Source: Chitinimonas arctica (lineage in GTDB: Bacteria > Pseudomonadota > Gammaproteobacteria > Burkholderiales > Chitinimonadaceae). Taken from it: a DNA stretch of 64,000 nucleotides. The notes below the pieces were generated by a model. That model saw only the letters and a list, made by a program, of their open reading frames with translations. It was not told where the DNA came from and did no database searches. Positions within the stretch are counted from its first letter, which is position 1. Every line of letters begins with the position of its first letter. The DNA lies in NCBI RefSeq assembly GCF_007431345.1, contig NZ_CP041730.1, positions 4,278,001 to 4,342,000 of the forward strand, written 5' to 3'. A program made the translations under genes and the position numbers. Below are positions 17,106-24,984 of the stretch, piece by piece.

Positions 17106-18308
17106 ATGAATTCCGCATTTCTGACGCATCTCGAAAACGAGTTGGCCGGCATCAAGCAAGCCGGCTTCTTCAAGCCCGAACGCGTGATTGCCAGTCACCA
17201 GCGCGCCGACATCCGCCTGCGCGACGGCAGCGAAGTGCTCAACTTCTGCGCCAACAACTATCTGGGATTGGCCGATGATCCGCGCCTGATCGCGGCGGCG
17301 AAAAAGGGCGTGGACGACTACGGCTACGGCGTGGCCTCGGTACGCTTTATCTGCGGCACCCAGTCGGTGCACAAGGATCTGGAAGCGGCGATCTCGGGCT
17401 TTTTGGGTACCGACGATACGATCCTCTACTCCAGCTGCTTCGATGCCAATGGCGGTGTGTTCGAGACCTTGCTGGGCGAGCAGGATGCGGTGATCTCCGA
17501 TGAGCTGAACCACGCCTCCATCATCGATGGCGTGCGCCTGTGCAAGGCGGCGCGCTATCGCTACAAGAACAGCGATATGGCCGATCTGGAAGCGCAGCTG
17601 CAGGCCGCCAAGGCAGCCGGCGCGCGCTTCACCTTGATCGTCACCGACGGCGTGTTCTCGATGGACGGCTATATCGCCGACCTGAAATCGGTCTGCGACC
17701 TGGCCGACCGCTACGGCGCCCTGGTCATGGTGGACGACTCGCATGCGGTCGGCTTTATCGGCGAGAACGGTCGCGGTACGCCCGAGTATTGCGGTGTGGC
17801 CGAGCGTGTCGATATCTATACCGGCACGCTGGGCAAAGCCCTGGGCGGTGCTTCCGGCGGTTATGTGGCCGGTCGCCGGGCCATTATCGACCTGCTGCGC
17901 CAGCGTTCGCGCCCCTATCTGTTCTCCAACTCGCTGGCGCCTTCGATCACGGCGGCCAGCCTGGAGGTGTTCCGTATCCTGGAAAGCGACGGCGCCCGCT
18001 TGCGGGCCAAGCTCAAGGCCAATGCCGAGCTGTTCCGCAGCAAGATGAGCGCCGCCGGCTTTACCCTGCTGCCGGGCGAACATGCCATCGTGCCGGTGAT
18101 GCTGGGCGACGCCCGCCTGGCCGGCGAGATGGCCGCCAAGCTGCTGGATCATGGCGTCTATGTGATCGGCTTTTCCTTCCCGGTCGTGCCCAAGGGCAAG
18201 GCGCGCATCCGCACCCAGATGAGCGCGGCGCATTCGACCGAGCATATCGAACGGGTCGTCGCCGCGTTTATCGCGGTGGGCCGCGAGCTCGGCGTGCTGG
18301 CGAACTAA
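17106..18308 (+). CDS. kbl: Glycine C-acetyltransferase (2-amino-3-ketobutyrate CoA ligase)
   Basis: A 400-residue PLP enzyme, matching the length of the Escherichia coli Kbl. It splits 2-amino-3-ketobutyrate with CoA into glycine and acetyl-CoA. Visible landmarks are FCANNYLGLADDPR near residue 40, DELNHASIIDGVRL, VMVDDSHAVGF with the PLP-stacking Asp and His, and TGTLGKALGGASGG with the PLP lysine near residue 245. GAGGAG six bases ahead fixes the ATG. The gene for threonine dehydrogenase follows after 55 bases, so the pair forms the standard threonine-to-glycine operon. A TAAAAT box at 17030-17035 is a possible -10 element. Confidence 0.95.
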   Translation: MNSAFLTHLENELAGIKQAGFFKPERVIASHQRADIRLRDGSEVLNFCANNYLGLADDPRLIAAAKKGVDDYGYGVASVRFICGTQSVHKDLEAAISGFLGTDDTILYSSCFDANGGVFETLLGEQDAVISDELNHASIIDGVRLCKAARYRYKNSDMADLEAQLQAAKAAGARFTLIVTDGVFSMDGYIADLKSVCDLADRYGALVMVDDSHAVGFIGENGRGTPEYCGVAERVDIYTGTLGKALGGASGGYVAGRRAIIDLLRQRSRPYLFSNSLAPSITAASLEVFRILESDGARLRAKLKANAELFRSKMSAAGFTLLPGEHAIVPVMLGDARLAGEMAAKLLDHGVYVIGFSFPVVPKGKARIRTQMSAAHSTEHIERVVAAFIAVGRELGVLAN

Positions 18309-18363
18309 ATCGGTACCAGGATCGGGCCGTCTTGGCCCGCTCCCATTTTCAGGACAAGCGAAT

Positions 18364-19395
18364 ATGAAAGCACTCGTCAAAGCCCAAGCCGCGCCCGGCC
18401 TGAGCTTGCAACGTGTCAAGAAACCCGAGGTAGGTCACAACGACCTGCTGATCAAGATCCGCAAGACCGCCATCTGCGGCACCGATATCCATATCTGGAA
18501 ATGGGACGAGTGGGCGGCCAAGACCATTCCCATCGGCATGCATGTGGGTCACGAGTATGTCGGCGAAGTGGTGGGCATGGGCTCGGAAGTAAAGGGTTAC
18601 CAACTGGGTGACCGAGTCTCCGGCGAAGGCCATATCACCTGCGGCTACTGCCGCAACTGCCGTGCCGGCCGGGTTCATTTGTGCCGCAATACAACCGGGG
18701 TGGGCGTGAACCGCGACGGCGCTTTCGCCGAATACCTGGTCATCCCCGCCTTCAATGCCTTCAAGATTCCGGACGATATTCCCGACGATATCGCCGCCAT
18801 TCTCGATCCCTTCGGCAATGCCACCCATACTGCCTTGAGCTTCGACCTGGTGGGCGAGGACGTGCTGATCACCGGCGCCGGCCCCATCGGCATCATGGCA
18901 GCCGCCATTGCCCGGCATGTCGGCGCCCGCCACGTGGTGATCACCGATGTAAACGAATACCGGCTGGAACTGGCGCTGAAGATGGGCGCCACCCGTGCCG
19001 TCAACGTCGCCAAGCAGGATCTGCGCACGGTGATGGGCGAGTTGGGCATGACCGAGGGCTTCGACGTGGGCCTGGAAATGTCGGGCAACCCCAGTGCCTT
19101 CCGCGGCATGCTGGATACCATCAACCACGGCGGCAAGATCGCCCTGTTGGGCATCCCGCCAGGCGATATGGCCATCGATTGGAACCAGGTCATCTTCAAG
19201 GGCCTGGTCATCAAGGGCATTTATGGCCGCGAGATGTTCGAGACCTGGTACAAGATGGCCGCCATGCTGCAGTCCGGGCTGGATCTATCGCCCATGATCA
19301 CCCATCGCTTCAATGTGGATGATTATGTGACCGGCTTCGAAACGATGCTGTCGGGACAGTCGGGCAAGGTTGTTCTGGATTGGGCGGAGGCTTGA
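18364..19395 (+). CDS. tdh: L-threonine 3-dehydrogenase
   Basis: A 343-residue zinc-dependent medium-chain dehydrogenase that oxidises L-threonine to 2-amino-3-ketobutyrate with NAD+. Zinc-site residues are seen in AICGTDIHIW (Cys near 38) and GHEYVGEVV. The structural zinc site is the four-cysteine segment CGYCRNCRAGRVHLC, and the nucleotide-binding motif reads ITGAGPIGIMAAAIA. AGGACAAG is the ribosome site. It supplies the substrate of Kbl from the gene directly upstream. Length and sequence agree with the Escherichia coli enzyme along the whole chain. Confidence 0.96.
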   Translation: MKALVKAQAAPGLSLQRVKKPEVGHNDLLIKIRKTAICGTDIHIWKWDEWAAKTIPIGMHVGHEYVGEVVGMGSEVKGYQLGDRVSGEGHITCGYCRNCRAGRVHLCRNTTGVGVNRDGAFAEYLVIPAFNAFKIPDDIPDDIAAILDPFGNATHTALSFDLVGEDVLITGAGPIGIMAAAIARHVGARHVVITDVNEYRLELALKMGATRAVNVAKQDLRTVMGELGMTEGFDVGLEMSGNPSAFRGMLDTINHGGKIALLGIPPGDMAIDWNQVIFKGLVIKGIYGREMFETWYKMAAMLQSGLDLSPMITHRFNVDDYVTGFETMLSGQSGKVVLDWAEA

Positions 19396-19483
19396 GCTGA
19401 CGGGTTGCCGGGGCGGGATTTGCCAATTGCTGGCGAATCCTGCCTATTGGTGGAAATGGTCGGGGGGGCGGTGCTTTTGATGT

Positions 19484-20314
19484 TTAGGCCCAAAATTTCC
19501 ACCATGATGTTTTTGGATTTGGGCATGCATATATTGCATTAACTTTATCCTTGATGCCGATATGCAAATGGTCACCTTTTTTTACTGAGAGTTCAAAGAA
19601 CGCCAGCTCAGGTTGTTCGCCTTCCGGATTGCTGCTTACTGTGAGTGGCGAGTTACGGTGCTTGGGATTTTCTACTTTGACTTGGACTTCTCCGTAGTAA
19701 AAACCCATACAACGCACTTGGCCTTGTGCGTTCGTATACCACCCAGCGGTGGCGAAAGGCGGGAGATTTAAAGCAGTTTTGGTTTTAATTTCATCAAGTG
19801 TTGGTTTGATTATTGTGTCAAATGCTTCCGTGGAAGTCCAATTGCGCTGTTCGGCTATCTTAAGCGTATTTTTTAAAACCACTGTGGGGATCAGCGCAGT
19901 TTGTTCCGGAGTGAGTTTGTCATCTTTGAGTTTGTAATTGTCCAATACCGTAATTAGCTCGTAGGGGCACTTGGCCGATACCAAGTATGGCATGGCTCTC
20001 GTGTCTGCTGTCTGTTCATAAGTAATTTTGCCGGGTTTGCAATTGCTGGTTTGTTGCGTCTTATTCCAGTGCCTTGCAAGCAGGTCAGAGTCAATATAAT
20101 GTATTAAATTTGATCCTGGCAAAGTCGGGTTTTGTGCAAACGTAACGCTGTGCGCTATGGCATCCTCGACCGCTTTTTTGGCAGTAAGCGCTTCAGTAAT
20201 TTTACTGGCGCGGGTGGTAAAGCTACATCCTCGCTCAAAAAAATCGTTAATTCCGGATATAAAGCGCTCTGATCGAGAGGGGGCTGGTCTGGAGGGCCGT
20301 AGTAGCGTGTGCAC
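19484..20314 (-). CDS. AT-rich orphan gene, 3' part (downstream of an apparent frameshift)
   Basis: An open frame of 276 residues from a GTG at 20314, but the natural N-terminus is probably the overlapping frame at 20155-20469. The two would join through a -1 shift at a run of seven T on the coding strand (20237-20243), where reading becomes T-I-F-F-E-R-G-C. The body is AT-rich and unlike neighbouring genes in codon use. It has an Asn/Lys/Thr-rich middle and a beta-rich end containing GWYTNAQGQVRCMGFYYGEVQVKV, and it closes with NPKTSWWKFWA. I recognise no family. The gene lies between tdh and cysM, both GC-rich, and looks acquired. It may be a decayed gene or a sequencing artefact. Confidence 0.45.
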   Translation of the reverse strand: MHTLLRPSRPAPSRSERFISGINDFFERGCSFTTRASKITEALTAKKAVEDAIAHSVTFAQNPTLPGSNLIHYIDSDLLARHWNKTQQTSNCKPGKITYEQTADTRAMPYLVSAKCPYELITVLDNYKLKDDKLTPEQTALIPTVVLKNTLKIAEQRNWTSTEAFDTIIKPTLDEIKTKTALNLPPFATAGWYTNAQGQVRCMGFYYGEVQVKVENPKHRNSPLTVSSNPEGEQPELAFFELSVKKGDHLHIGIKDKVNAIYACPNPKTSWWKFWA

Positions 20315-20469
20315 TTAAAACTGTCGCTAGATTTTTCCACGTTATAGAAGTTTCCCTCGAATTCTACCAGTCTGCTAGCCTCCTGAAGGCTGCCGACTTT
20401 GTCGTAACAATCAAGAAGGGTGATTTGCTGAGCTTCTGAAAGAACGTTGGGTTTTTTTGTATGGAACAT
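20155..20469 (-). CDS. AT-rich orphan gene, 5' part (frame-shifted)
   Basis: A 104-residue frame from ATG 20469. It opens MFHTKKPNVLSEAQQITLL and continues with a plausible folded segment up to PPLDQSALYPELTIF. After the run of seven T at 20237-20243 the remaining residues (LSEDVALPPAPVKLLKRLLPKKRSRMP) look like out-of-frame translation. The frame at 19484-20314 takes over at that point with a more natural composition. I therefore regard 19484-20469 as one locus of about 327 codons with a -1 shift. The tract T-TTT-TTG fits the X-XXY-YYZ slippery pattern, so programmed shifting is formally possible. A lost T is simpler. Confidence 0.45.
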   Translation of the reverse strand: MFHTKKPNVLSEAQQITLLDCYDKVGSLQEASRLVEFEGNFYNVEKSSDSFKCTRYYGPPDQPPLDQSALYPELTIFLSEDVALPPAPVKLLKRLLPKKRSRMP

Positions 20470-20810
20470 ATGTAAAATACCTGATTGTGTAAAGTTGATA
20501 TTGATTTAGGTGCTTATTTACAAGCATTGTCATTTGCTTTTCTACCGAAAAAATTCAGAAGTTGTCGATATAAATTGCATGGATGAAGCACGACCGCATC
20601 CAGCAAAGCCGTCCACCCATTCCCCATCCGTCGGCAGGCCCGTACGCAGCACCTATCATTCAATCCATGCGCCGCCGACCGTATCGCCCCGCTTGCCCAC
20701 CGGTCCGGACAGTCCCGCGGCGTCGTCCCGGCAACATATGCAAATAGCCAGATGCGCTTTTTTGCCCCGCCGGCCGCACGGTTACAATGCCTGCTTCCCC
20801 GGAGAGCCGC

Positions 20811-21698
20811 ATGTATCCCACGCTAGAAGACTTTATCGGCAACACCCCACTGGTGCGCCTCAAGCGCCTGCCTGGTGCCGGCAGCAACATCGTGCTGGCC
20901 AAGTTGGAAGGCAATAATCCGGCCGGCTCGGTCAAGGACCGGCCGGCGTTGAGCATGATCCGGCGGGCGCAGCAGCGCGGGGACATCCGGCCGGGCGACA
21001 CCCTGATCGAAGCCACCAGCGGCAATACCGGCATCGCCCTGGCCATGGCGGCGGCGGTGATGGGTTACAAGATGGTGTTGATCATGCCCGAGCATCTGAG
21101 CATCGAGCGGCGCCAGACCATGAAGGCGCTTGGCGCCGAGATCGTGCTGGTCAGCCAGAAGGCGGGCATGGAGGGCGCCCGCGATCTGGCGGAAAGCATG
21201 CGCGACGAAGGTCGCGGCATCATCCTCGACCAATTCGCCAATCCCGACAATCCGCTGGCGCACTACGAAACGACCGGCCCGGAAATCTGGCGCGATACCG
21301 GCGGGCGGATCACCCATTTCGTTTCCAGCATGGGCACCACCGGTACCATCATGGGGGTGGGGCGCTATCTGCGCGAACGGAATCCCGCTATCCAGATCAT
21401 CGGGGTGCAGCCGGTGGACGGCGCGCAAATCCCCGGTATCCGCAAGTGGCCGGTCGAATACGTGCCCGCCATCTGCGATTTCAGCAAGATCGACCGCATC
21501 ATGGAGGTCGGCCAGGACGAAGCCGAGCGGATGACCCGGCGCTTGGCGGCCGAGGAAGGCATCTTCGCCGGCATCAGTTCCGGCGGCGCCATGGCAGCCA
21601 CCCTGAAGCTTGCGCAAGAGCTGGAAAATGCCACCATCGTCAGCATCGTCTGCGACCGGGGCGATCGCTATCTCTCCACCGGGGTGTTTCCGGACTGA
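20811..21698 (+). CDS. cysM: Cysteine synthase B (O-acetylserine sulfhydrylase B)
   Basis: A 295-residue PLP enzyme making cysteine from O-acetylserine and sulfide or thiosulfate. PLP lysine 42 lies in NNPAGSVKDRPALSM; the N-N-P-A-G-S-V-K-D-R-P form is the CysM version. The substrate loop ATSGNTGIALAMA, the phosphate-binding GTTGTIMGVGRYL and FAGISSGGAMAA complete the set. GGAGAG six bases ahead favours ATG 20811 over 20787. Together with metZ in the same window it completes sulfide assimilation into both cysteine and homocysteine, although the two loci are 11 kb apart. Confidence 0.93.
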   Translation: MYPTLEDFIGNTPLVRLKRLPGAGSNIVLAKLEGNNPAGSVKDRPALSMIRRAQQRGDIRPGDTLIEATSGNTGIALAMAAAVMGYKMVLIMPEHLSIERRQTMKALGAEIVLVSQKAGMEGARDLAESMRDEGRGIILDQFANPDNPLAHYETTGPEIWRDTGGRITHFVSSMGTTGTIMGVGRYLRERNPAIQIIGVQPVDGAQIPGIRKWPVEYVPAICDFSKIDRIMEVGQDEAERMTRRLAAEEGIFAGISSGGAMAATLKLAQELENATIVSIVCDRGDRYLSTGVFPD

Positions 21699-21908
21699 AG
21701 CCTTCGGCGGCGCTGTCTTCTCTCCTTGGCACCGCCGCTGGCTGGCGGCTTTGCAAGCGACCGCCGAAACAGAAGGACGGCCGATATTTCGACAGAGCGT
21801 TAAAAAGAACCTGGGCACATTGTCATCAGTGTGCTCCTTCCCTATGTGGCGTCGGTTTTTTGGGCGGGAGCTTCTTGAAAACCAGACGCTTATATCGGGA
21901 GGCACGAT

Positions 21909-22775
21909 ATGGATAGGTGTTCAATACCCTCTGCGATTTATATGGACGTGGCGAGTTCCGCCGTGATCGGCGAAGCGAAGGTCGTGCACACGCGTGCGGC
22001 AGGAGAAGCAATTGTCCGCCTGCGCGACAATGACCCGCAGTTGAACGATCTTTGGCTGGTGGGGAGCGGCATCAACGATGCCATCGCGCAGGGGCTGTCC
22101 GATGCGCTGCGGGCGAACAGGCATCTAAGCAGCCTGCAGCTGGACAACAACGATATCGGCCCGGTCGGCGCGCAGGCTTTGGCCGAGGCACTGCGCGAGA
22201 ATACCGGCCTGGTTAAGCTCAGCCTACAGTTCAATCCGCTTGGCGATGAAGGGATATCGGCCTTGGCCAAGTCCCTGCAACACAATACCAGCCTGCGCTC
22301 GCTCGATCTTTTCCACACCGGGCTCGGCATCGCCGGCGTTGCGGCCTTGGCCGAGGCCTTGCAAGGCCAGACCGCGCTGACGTCGATTTGCCTGGGTGGC
22401 AATAAATTGGCAAGCCCGTGCGTTGCCGTGTTGGCCGATGCCTTGGCGCACAATGCCAGCCTGGTACGCCTCAGTCTGCCGGCCAACCTGTTCTGCAATG
22501 CCGACGCGGAAGTACTGGCCGAAGTGCTGGCGCGCAATATTGGACTGGCGGAACTCAACCTGATCGGCAATCCGATCAGCGAGCAGGGTTTGTGGGCCTT
22601 GGCCGTCGGGATCCGAGAGAACACCCATATGACCTTGCTGCAATTGACGGGACGCAAGCACTGCGCCGCCCTGGCGGTGATCCATAGCATTACGGCGCGC
22701 AATCGCTTGCTTGTTGGCTTACCGCCTGTACCGCCAGGAGGCGAAATGCCCCTGATTTCAGCCTGGTGCGCTTAA
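21909..22775 (+). CDS. Leucine-rich-repeat protein of the ribonuclease-inhibitor type
   Basis: A 288-residue protein made almost entirely of seven consecutive 28-residue repeats, roughly residues 47-245. The pattern is L-x-x-L-x-L-x-x-N-x-I-G-x-x-G-A-x-A-L-A-E-A-L-x-x-N-x-x, as in SSLQLDNNDIGPVGAQALAE. This is the RNI/NLR style common in eukaryotic innate-immune receptors and in bacterial effectors such as the GALA group. No signal peptide or F-box is apparent. GGGAGG five bases ahead fixes the start. It is a single gene between cysM and a secreted protein gene. Intracellular scaffold or translocated effector are both possible; the sequence does not decide. Confidence 0.8.
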   Translation: MDRCSIPSAIYMDVASSAVIGEAKVVHTRAAGEAIVRLRDNDPQLNDLWLVGSGINDAIAQGLSDALRANRHLSSLQLDNNDIGPVGAQALAEALRENTGLVKLSLQFNPLGDEGISALAKSLQHNTSLRSLDLFHTGLGIAGVAALAEALQGQTALTSICLGGNKLASPCVAVLADALAHNASLVRLSLPANLFCNADAEVLAEVLARNIGLAELNLIGNPISEQGLWALAVGIRENTHMTLLQLTGRKHCAALAVIHSITARNRLLVGLPPVPPGGEMPLISAWCA

Positions 22776-22808
22776 CCGCCCCGGGTGCGGAACCGAGGCG
22801 CGCGTAGC

Positions 22809-24014
22809 TTATGGGCAGGTACCGCTCTTGGCACCAGCGAATTGTCCGCCGCCGCTCATCATGGTGTAGGCCCAAGTACCGTTGATGGTGCAGGTCGCAC
22901 CAATCGTGCCGGTGTAGTTTGAAGCGCCCGCCACACCGCTGGCCGTTGCGGTCAGGCTCAGGCGGCCATCCGGGGTGACTTGGCCGACGGTGCCGAAGCG
23001 GAGCTGAAAGGTATTCGAATATCCGCCCCCGGTCACTCTGCCCAAGGTATCGATATTCACATCGAAAGTGCCAAGCTCCGAGCCGCTGAAGGTGCCGGTG
23101 TAGCGGCCTGGGATGGAGGCCGATACGGCATTTGCGCGGGCGCGGCACTCATAGCCGGCGGGCAGGCCGCCAAAGGCGAAGCGCTGCACCGCTACGGTCG
23201 GCACATTGCCATACTGCACTTGGCCGACGCAGGGGTCGCCAAAGCGCATCACATACTGGCCTTGGCTCACCGGCAAGGTAGGCGTGCGATAGTTGCCGGA
23301 CAGGCTCTGGCCGCCGGAGTAGGTATCGAAGCTGCTGCTCAGGGTGCCGCTGCCGATATCGCCCTGCACTACGTTCCAGGTGGGCGAGCCGTCGCTGTTG
23401 TAGTGGAACATGGCCATGAAGACCCGATTGTTCTGTACCTCGACCGCATAGCCACGACCGCCTTCGGCCGGGTTCCAGAACCAGCCTACCTCGGGCTGGC
23501 TGGCGCCCGCCGGTTTGCTCAGGTCGGAGAAATTGAAGCGTACCGCCTCCATGGTCCGCCCCGGGAATTGCACATGGGCCTGGTTGGCTGCGGAAAAGGT
23601 GATTTGCACATTGCCCACCGAGGTAGCGGTGGGCGAGGTGTATTGGGTAGACGATGCCGGCTGGCCGCCCTGATAGCGTTGCAGGGTGCCGCTAAAGCCG
23701 TAGCCGCCGTTGCCGTTGGCGGTGAACGGGCCGGAAACCACATACCACACCGGTTTGCCGCTGGACTCGTCATACATGAAGAAGCCGGCAAATCCATTAT
23801 TGCCCTGCGCTTCGAACAAAAAACCGGTGCCCGCTTCGGCCGGGTTCCAATACCAACCATTGCCATCGAAGCCGGTCTGCGAGGCGGCTGTGCGTTTTAG
23901 CTGCGTGGCCTTGCCGTCGATCCGGGTGCTCCCCGCGGCTTGGGCGGATCCAACGGCGGATCCGGCGAGCAACAGCGAAAGCGCGATAGTGCGCAATATT
24001 GCTTTGGTATGCAT
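22809..24014 (-). CDS. Secreted beta-rich repeat protein
   Basis: A 401-residue exported protein. The signal peptide (MHTKAILRTIALSLLLAGSA, cut near A-Q-A-A) precedes two copies of a roughly 100-residue unit starting W-x-W-N-P-A-E-x-G-x-G, at residues about 52 and 180. Each unit carries the follow-up P-x-W-Y/N-V-V and a Y-x-G-G-Q turn. The C-terminal 100 residues (GRYTGTFSGSELGTFDVNID and on) look like a separate beta-barrel-like module ending in a disulfide-prone CTINGTWAY...GTCP. I know the W-N-P-x-E-x-G-x-G unit from many proteobacterial exported proteins of unknown role. Two adjacent ATGs exist, and spacing from AAGGG favours 24014. Confidence 0.65.
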   Translation of the reverse strand: MHTKAILRTIALSLLLAGSAVGSAQAAGSTRIDGKATQLKRTAASQTGFDGNGWYWNPAEAGTGFLFEAQGNNGFAGFFMYDESSGKPVWYVVSGPFTANGNGGYGFSGTLQRYQGGQPASSTQYTSPTATSVGNVQITFSAANQAHVQFPGRTMEAVRFNFSDLSKPAGASQPEVGWFWNPAEGGRGYAVEVQNNRVFMAMFHYNSDGSPTWNVVQGDIGSGTLSSSFDTYSGGQSLSGNYRTPTLPVSQGQYVMRFGDPCVGQVQYGNVPTVAVQRFAFGGLPAGYECRARANAVSASIPGRYTGTFSGSELGTFDVNIDTLGRVTGGGYSNTFQLRFGTVGQVTPDGRLSLTATASGVAGASNYTGTIGATCTINGTWAYTMMSGGGQFAGAKSGTCP

Positions 24015-24173
24015 CATGACCCTTATCGAAGGAATTAAATTGGGCCAAATCATAGCCGGCTTCGATTCCGGCGCGCTGTGAACAAATGCCGATTTAATAC
24101 GGAGACTGCTTAATAGGTGATTGGCAGTTCGCACATTCATTATTTCTACTATTTGAATATATTGACCATTAGT

Positions 24174-24743
24174 TCAGCCGCCCACGCCTAATAGGGCCAA
24201 TATGCCCATCACGGCAAAAAGACCGGCCGCAAGACGATGCACCAATTTCACCGGGAGCGCCTGGGCGGCACGGTTGCCTATCCAGACCACCGGCGCATTG
24301 GCCAGCATCATGCCGGCGGTGGTGCCGGCAATGACCCACCAATAGTCGTCGGCGTAGCGGGCGGCGATGGCAACGGTGGCAAATTGGGTCTTGTCACCCA
24401 TCTCGGCCAGGAAGAAGGCGAGCACGGTCGCGCCGAATACGCCCAAGCCTTCATGGAAGCGGGTGTCGTCCTGGTCCAGTTGGTCGGGGATCAGGATCCA
24501 GCCGGCCATGGCGAGAAAGGAGACGCCCAGTATCCAGCGCATCCATTGCGGCCCGATCACTGCCATCAGCCAGCTGCCGACAGCGCCGGCCAGCGCATGG
24601 TTGAGCAGGGTGGCCAGCAGGATGCCGAGCACGATAGGGACCGGCTTGCGGAACTTGGCGGCGAGCAGCAGGGCGAGCAGTTGGGTTTTGTCGCCGATTT
24701 CGGCGAGCGCGACGATGCCGGTGGAGACGAAGAAAGCTTGCAT
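24174..24743 (-). CDS. mneA: TMEM165/GDT1 family manganese exporter
   Basis: A 189-residue inner-membrane protein with six hydrophobic segments in two inverted halves. Each half carries the family signature, ALAEIGDKTQLLALLLA near residue 12 and FLAEMGDKTQFATVAIA near residue 110. These E-x-G-D-K-T-Q motifs form the cation path in the UPF0016/GDT1 family, whose bacterial members (MneA) export Mn2+. A yybP-ykoY manganese riboswitch lies directly upstream on the same strand (24809-24928), which independently points to manganese. The gene follows upp-uraA in the same direction, but the riboswitch leader implies it is controlled separately. Confidence 0.92.
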   Translation of the reverse strand: MQAFFVSTGIVALAEIGDKTQLLALLLAAKFRKPVPIVLGILLATLLNHALAGAVGSWLMAVIGPQWMRWILGVSFLAMAGWILIPDQLDQDDTRFHEGLGVFGATVLAFFLAEMGDKTQFATVAIAARYADDYWWVIAGTTAGMMLANAPVVWIGNRAAQALPVKLVHRLAAGLFAVMGILALLGVGG

Positions 24744-24766
24744 GGTATTTCCCAGGGGCTGGCGGC

Positions 24767-24815
24767 AACCGATAGACGCAAATAGCGCGGCCCCTTGGCC
24801 GCTACTTGCGTCTAT
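24767..24815 (-). promoter_or_regulatory. Expression-platform hairpin of the manganese riboswitch
   Basis: On the minus strand ATAGACGCAA...TTGCGTCTAT forms a long stem interrupted by one mismatch and continued by AGCGGCC/GGCCGC. Its 5' arm includes the AGACG that would otherwise close the riboswitch P1 helix with CGTCT, so the two structures exclude each other. No U-run follows, so the output may be translational or Rho-linked rather than intrinsic termination. Confidence 0.65.
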
Positions 24816-24928
24816 GGTCTTGCCAGGCGGGATCGGGCGATCTCGCTATCCATACCATGTCGTCGCAACGACAAGTATGTTGATATGGACTTCCGCCGGG
24901 GCGGCGGAACGGCTACTCCCCAAAGACG
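24809..24928 (-). promoter_or_regulatory. yybP-ykoY manganese riboswitch
   Basis: The minus strand shows both conserved internal-loop sequences of the family. GGGGAGTAGCC lies at the 5' side (24911-24921) and GGCAAGACC near the 3' end (24816-24824). They are joined by a GC-rich arm and by CATATCAACATAC, similar to the linker seen in enterobacterial examples. P1 is closed by CGTCT with AGACG. The class senses Mn2+ and controls manganese export genes; here it sits 66 bases ahead of a GDT1-type exporter, a canonical arrangement. Confidence 0.9.
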
Positions 24929-24984
24929 GGTGCGAGTTTACTACGGGTGGGGCCGGCGCGACAACTCACCGGCTCCGGTCCTGG

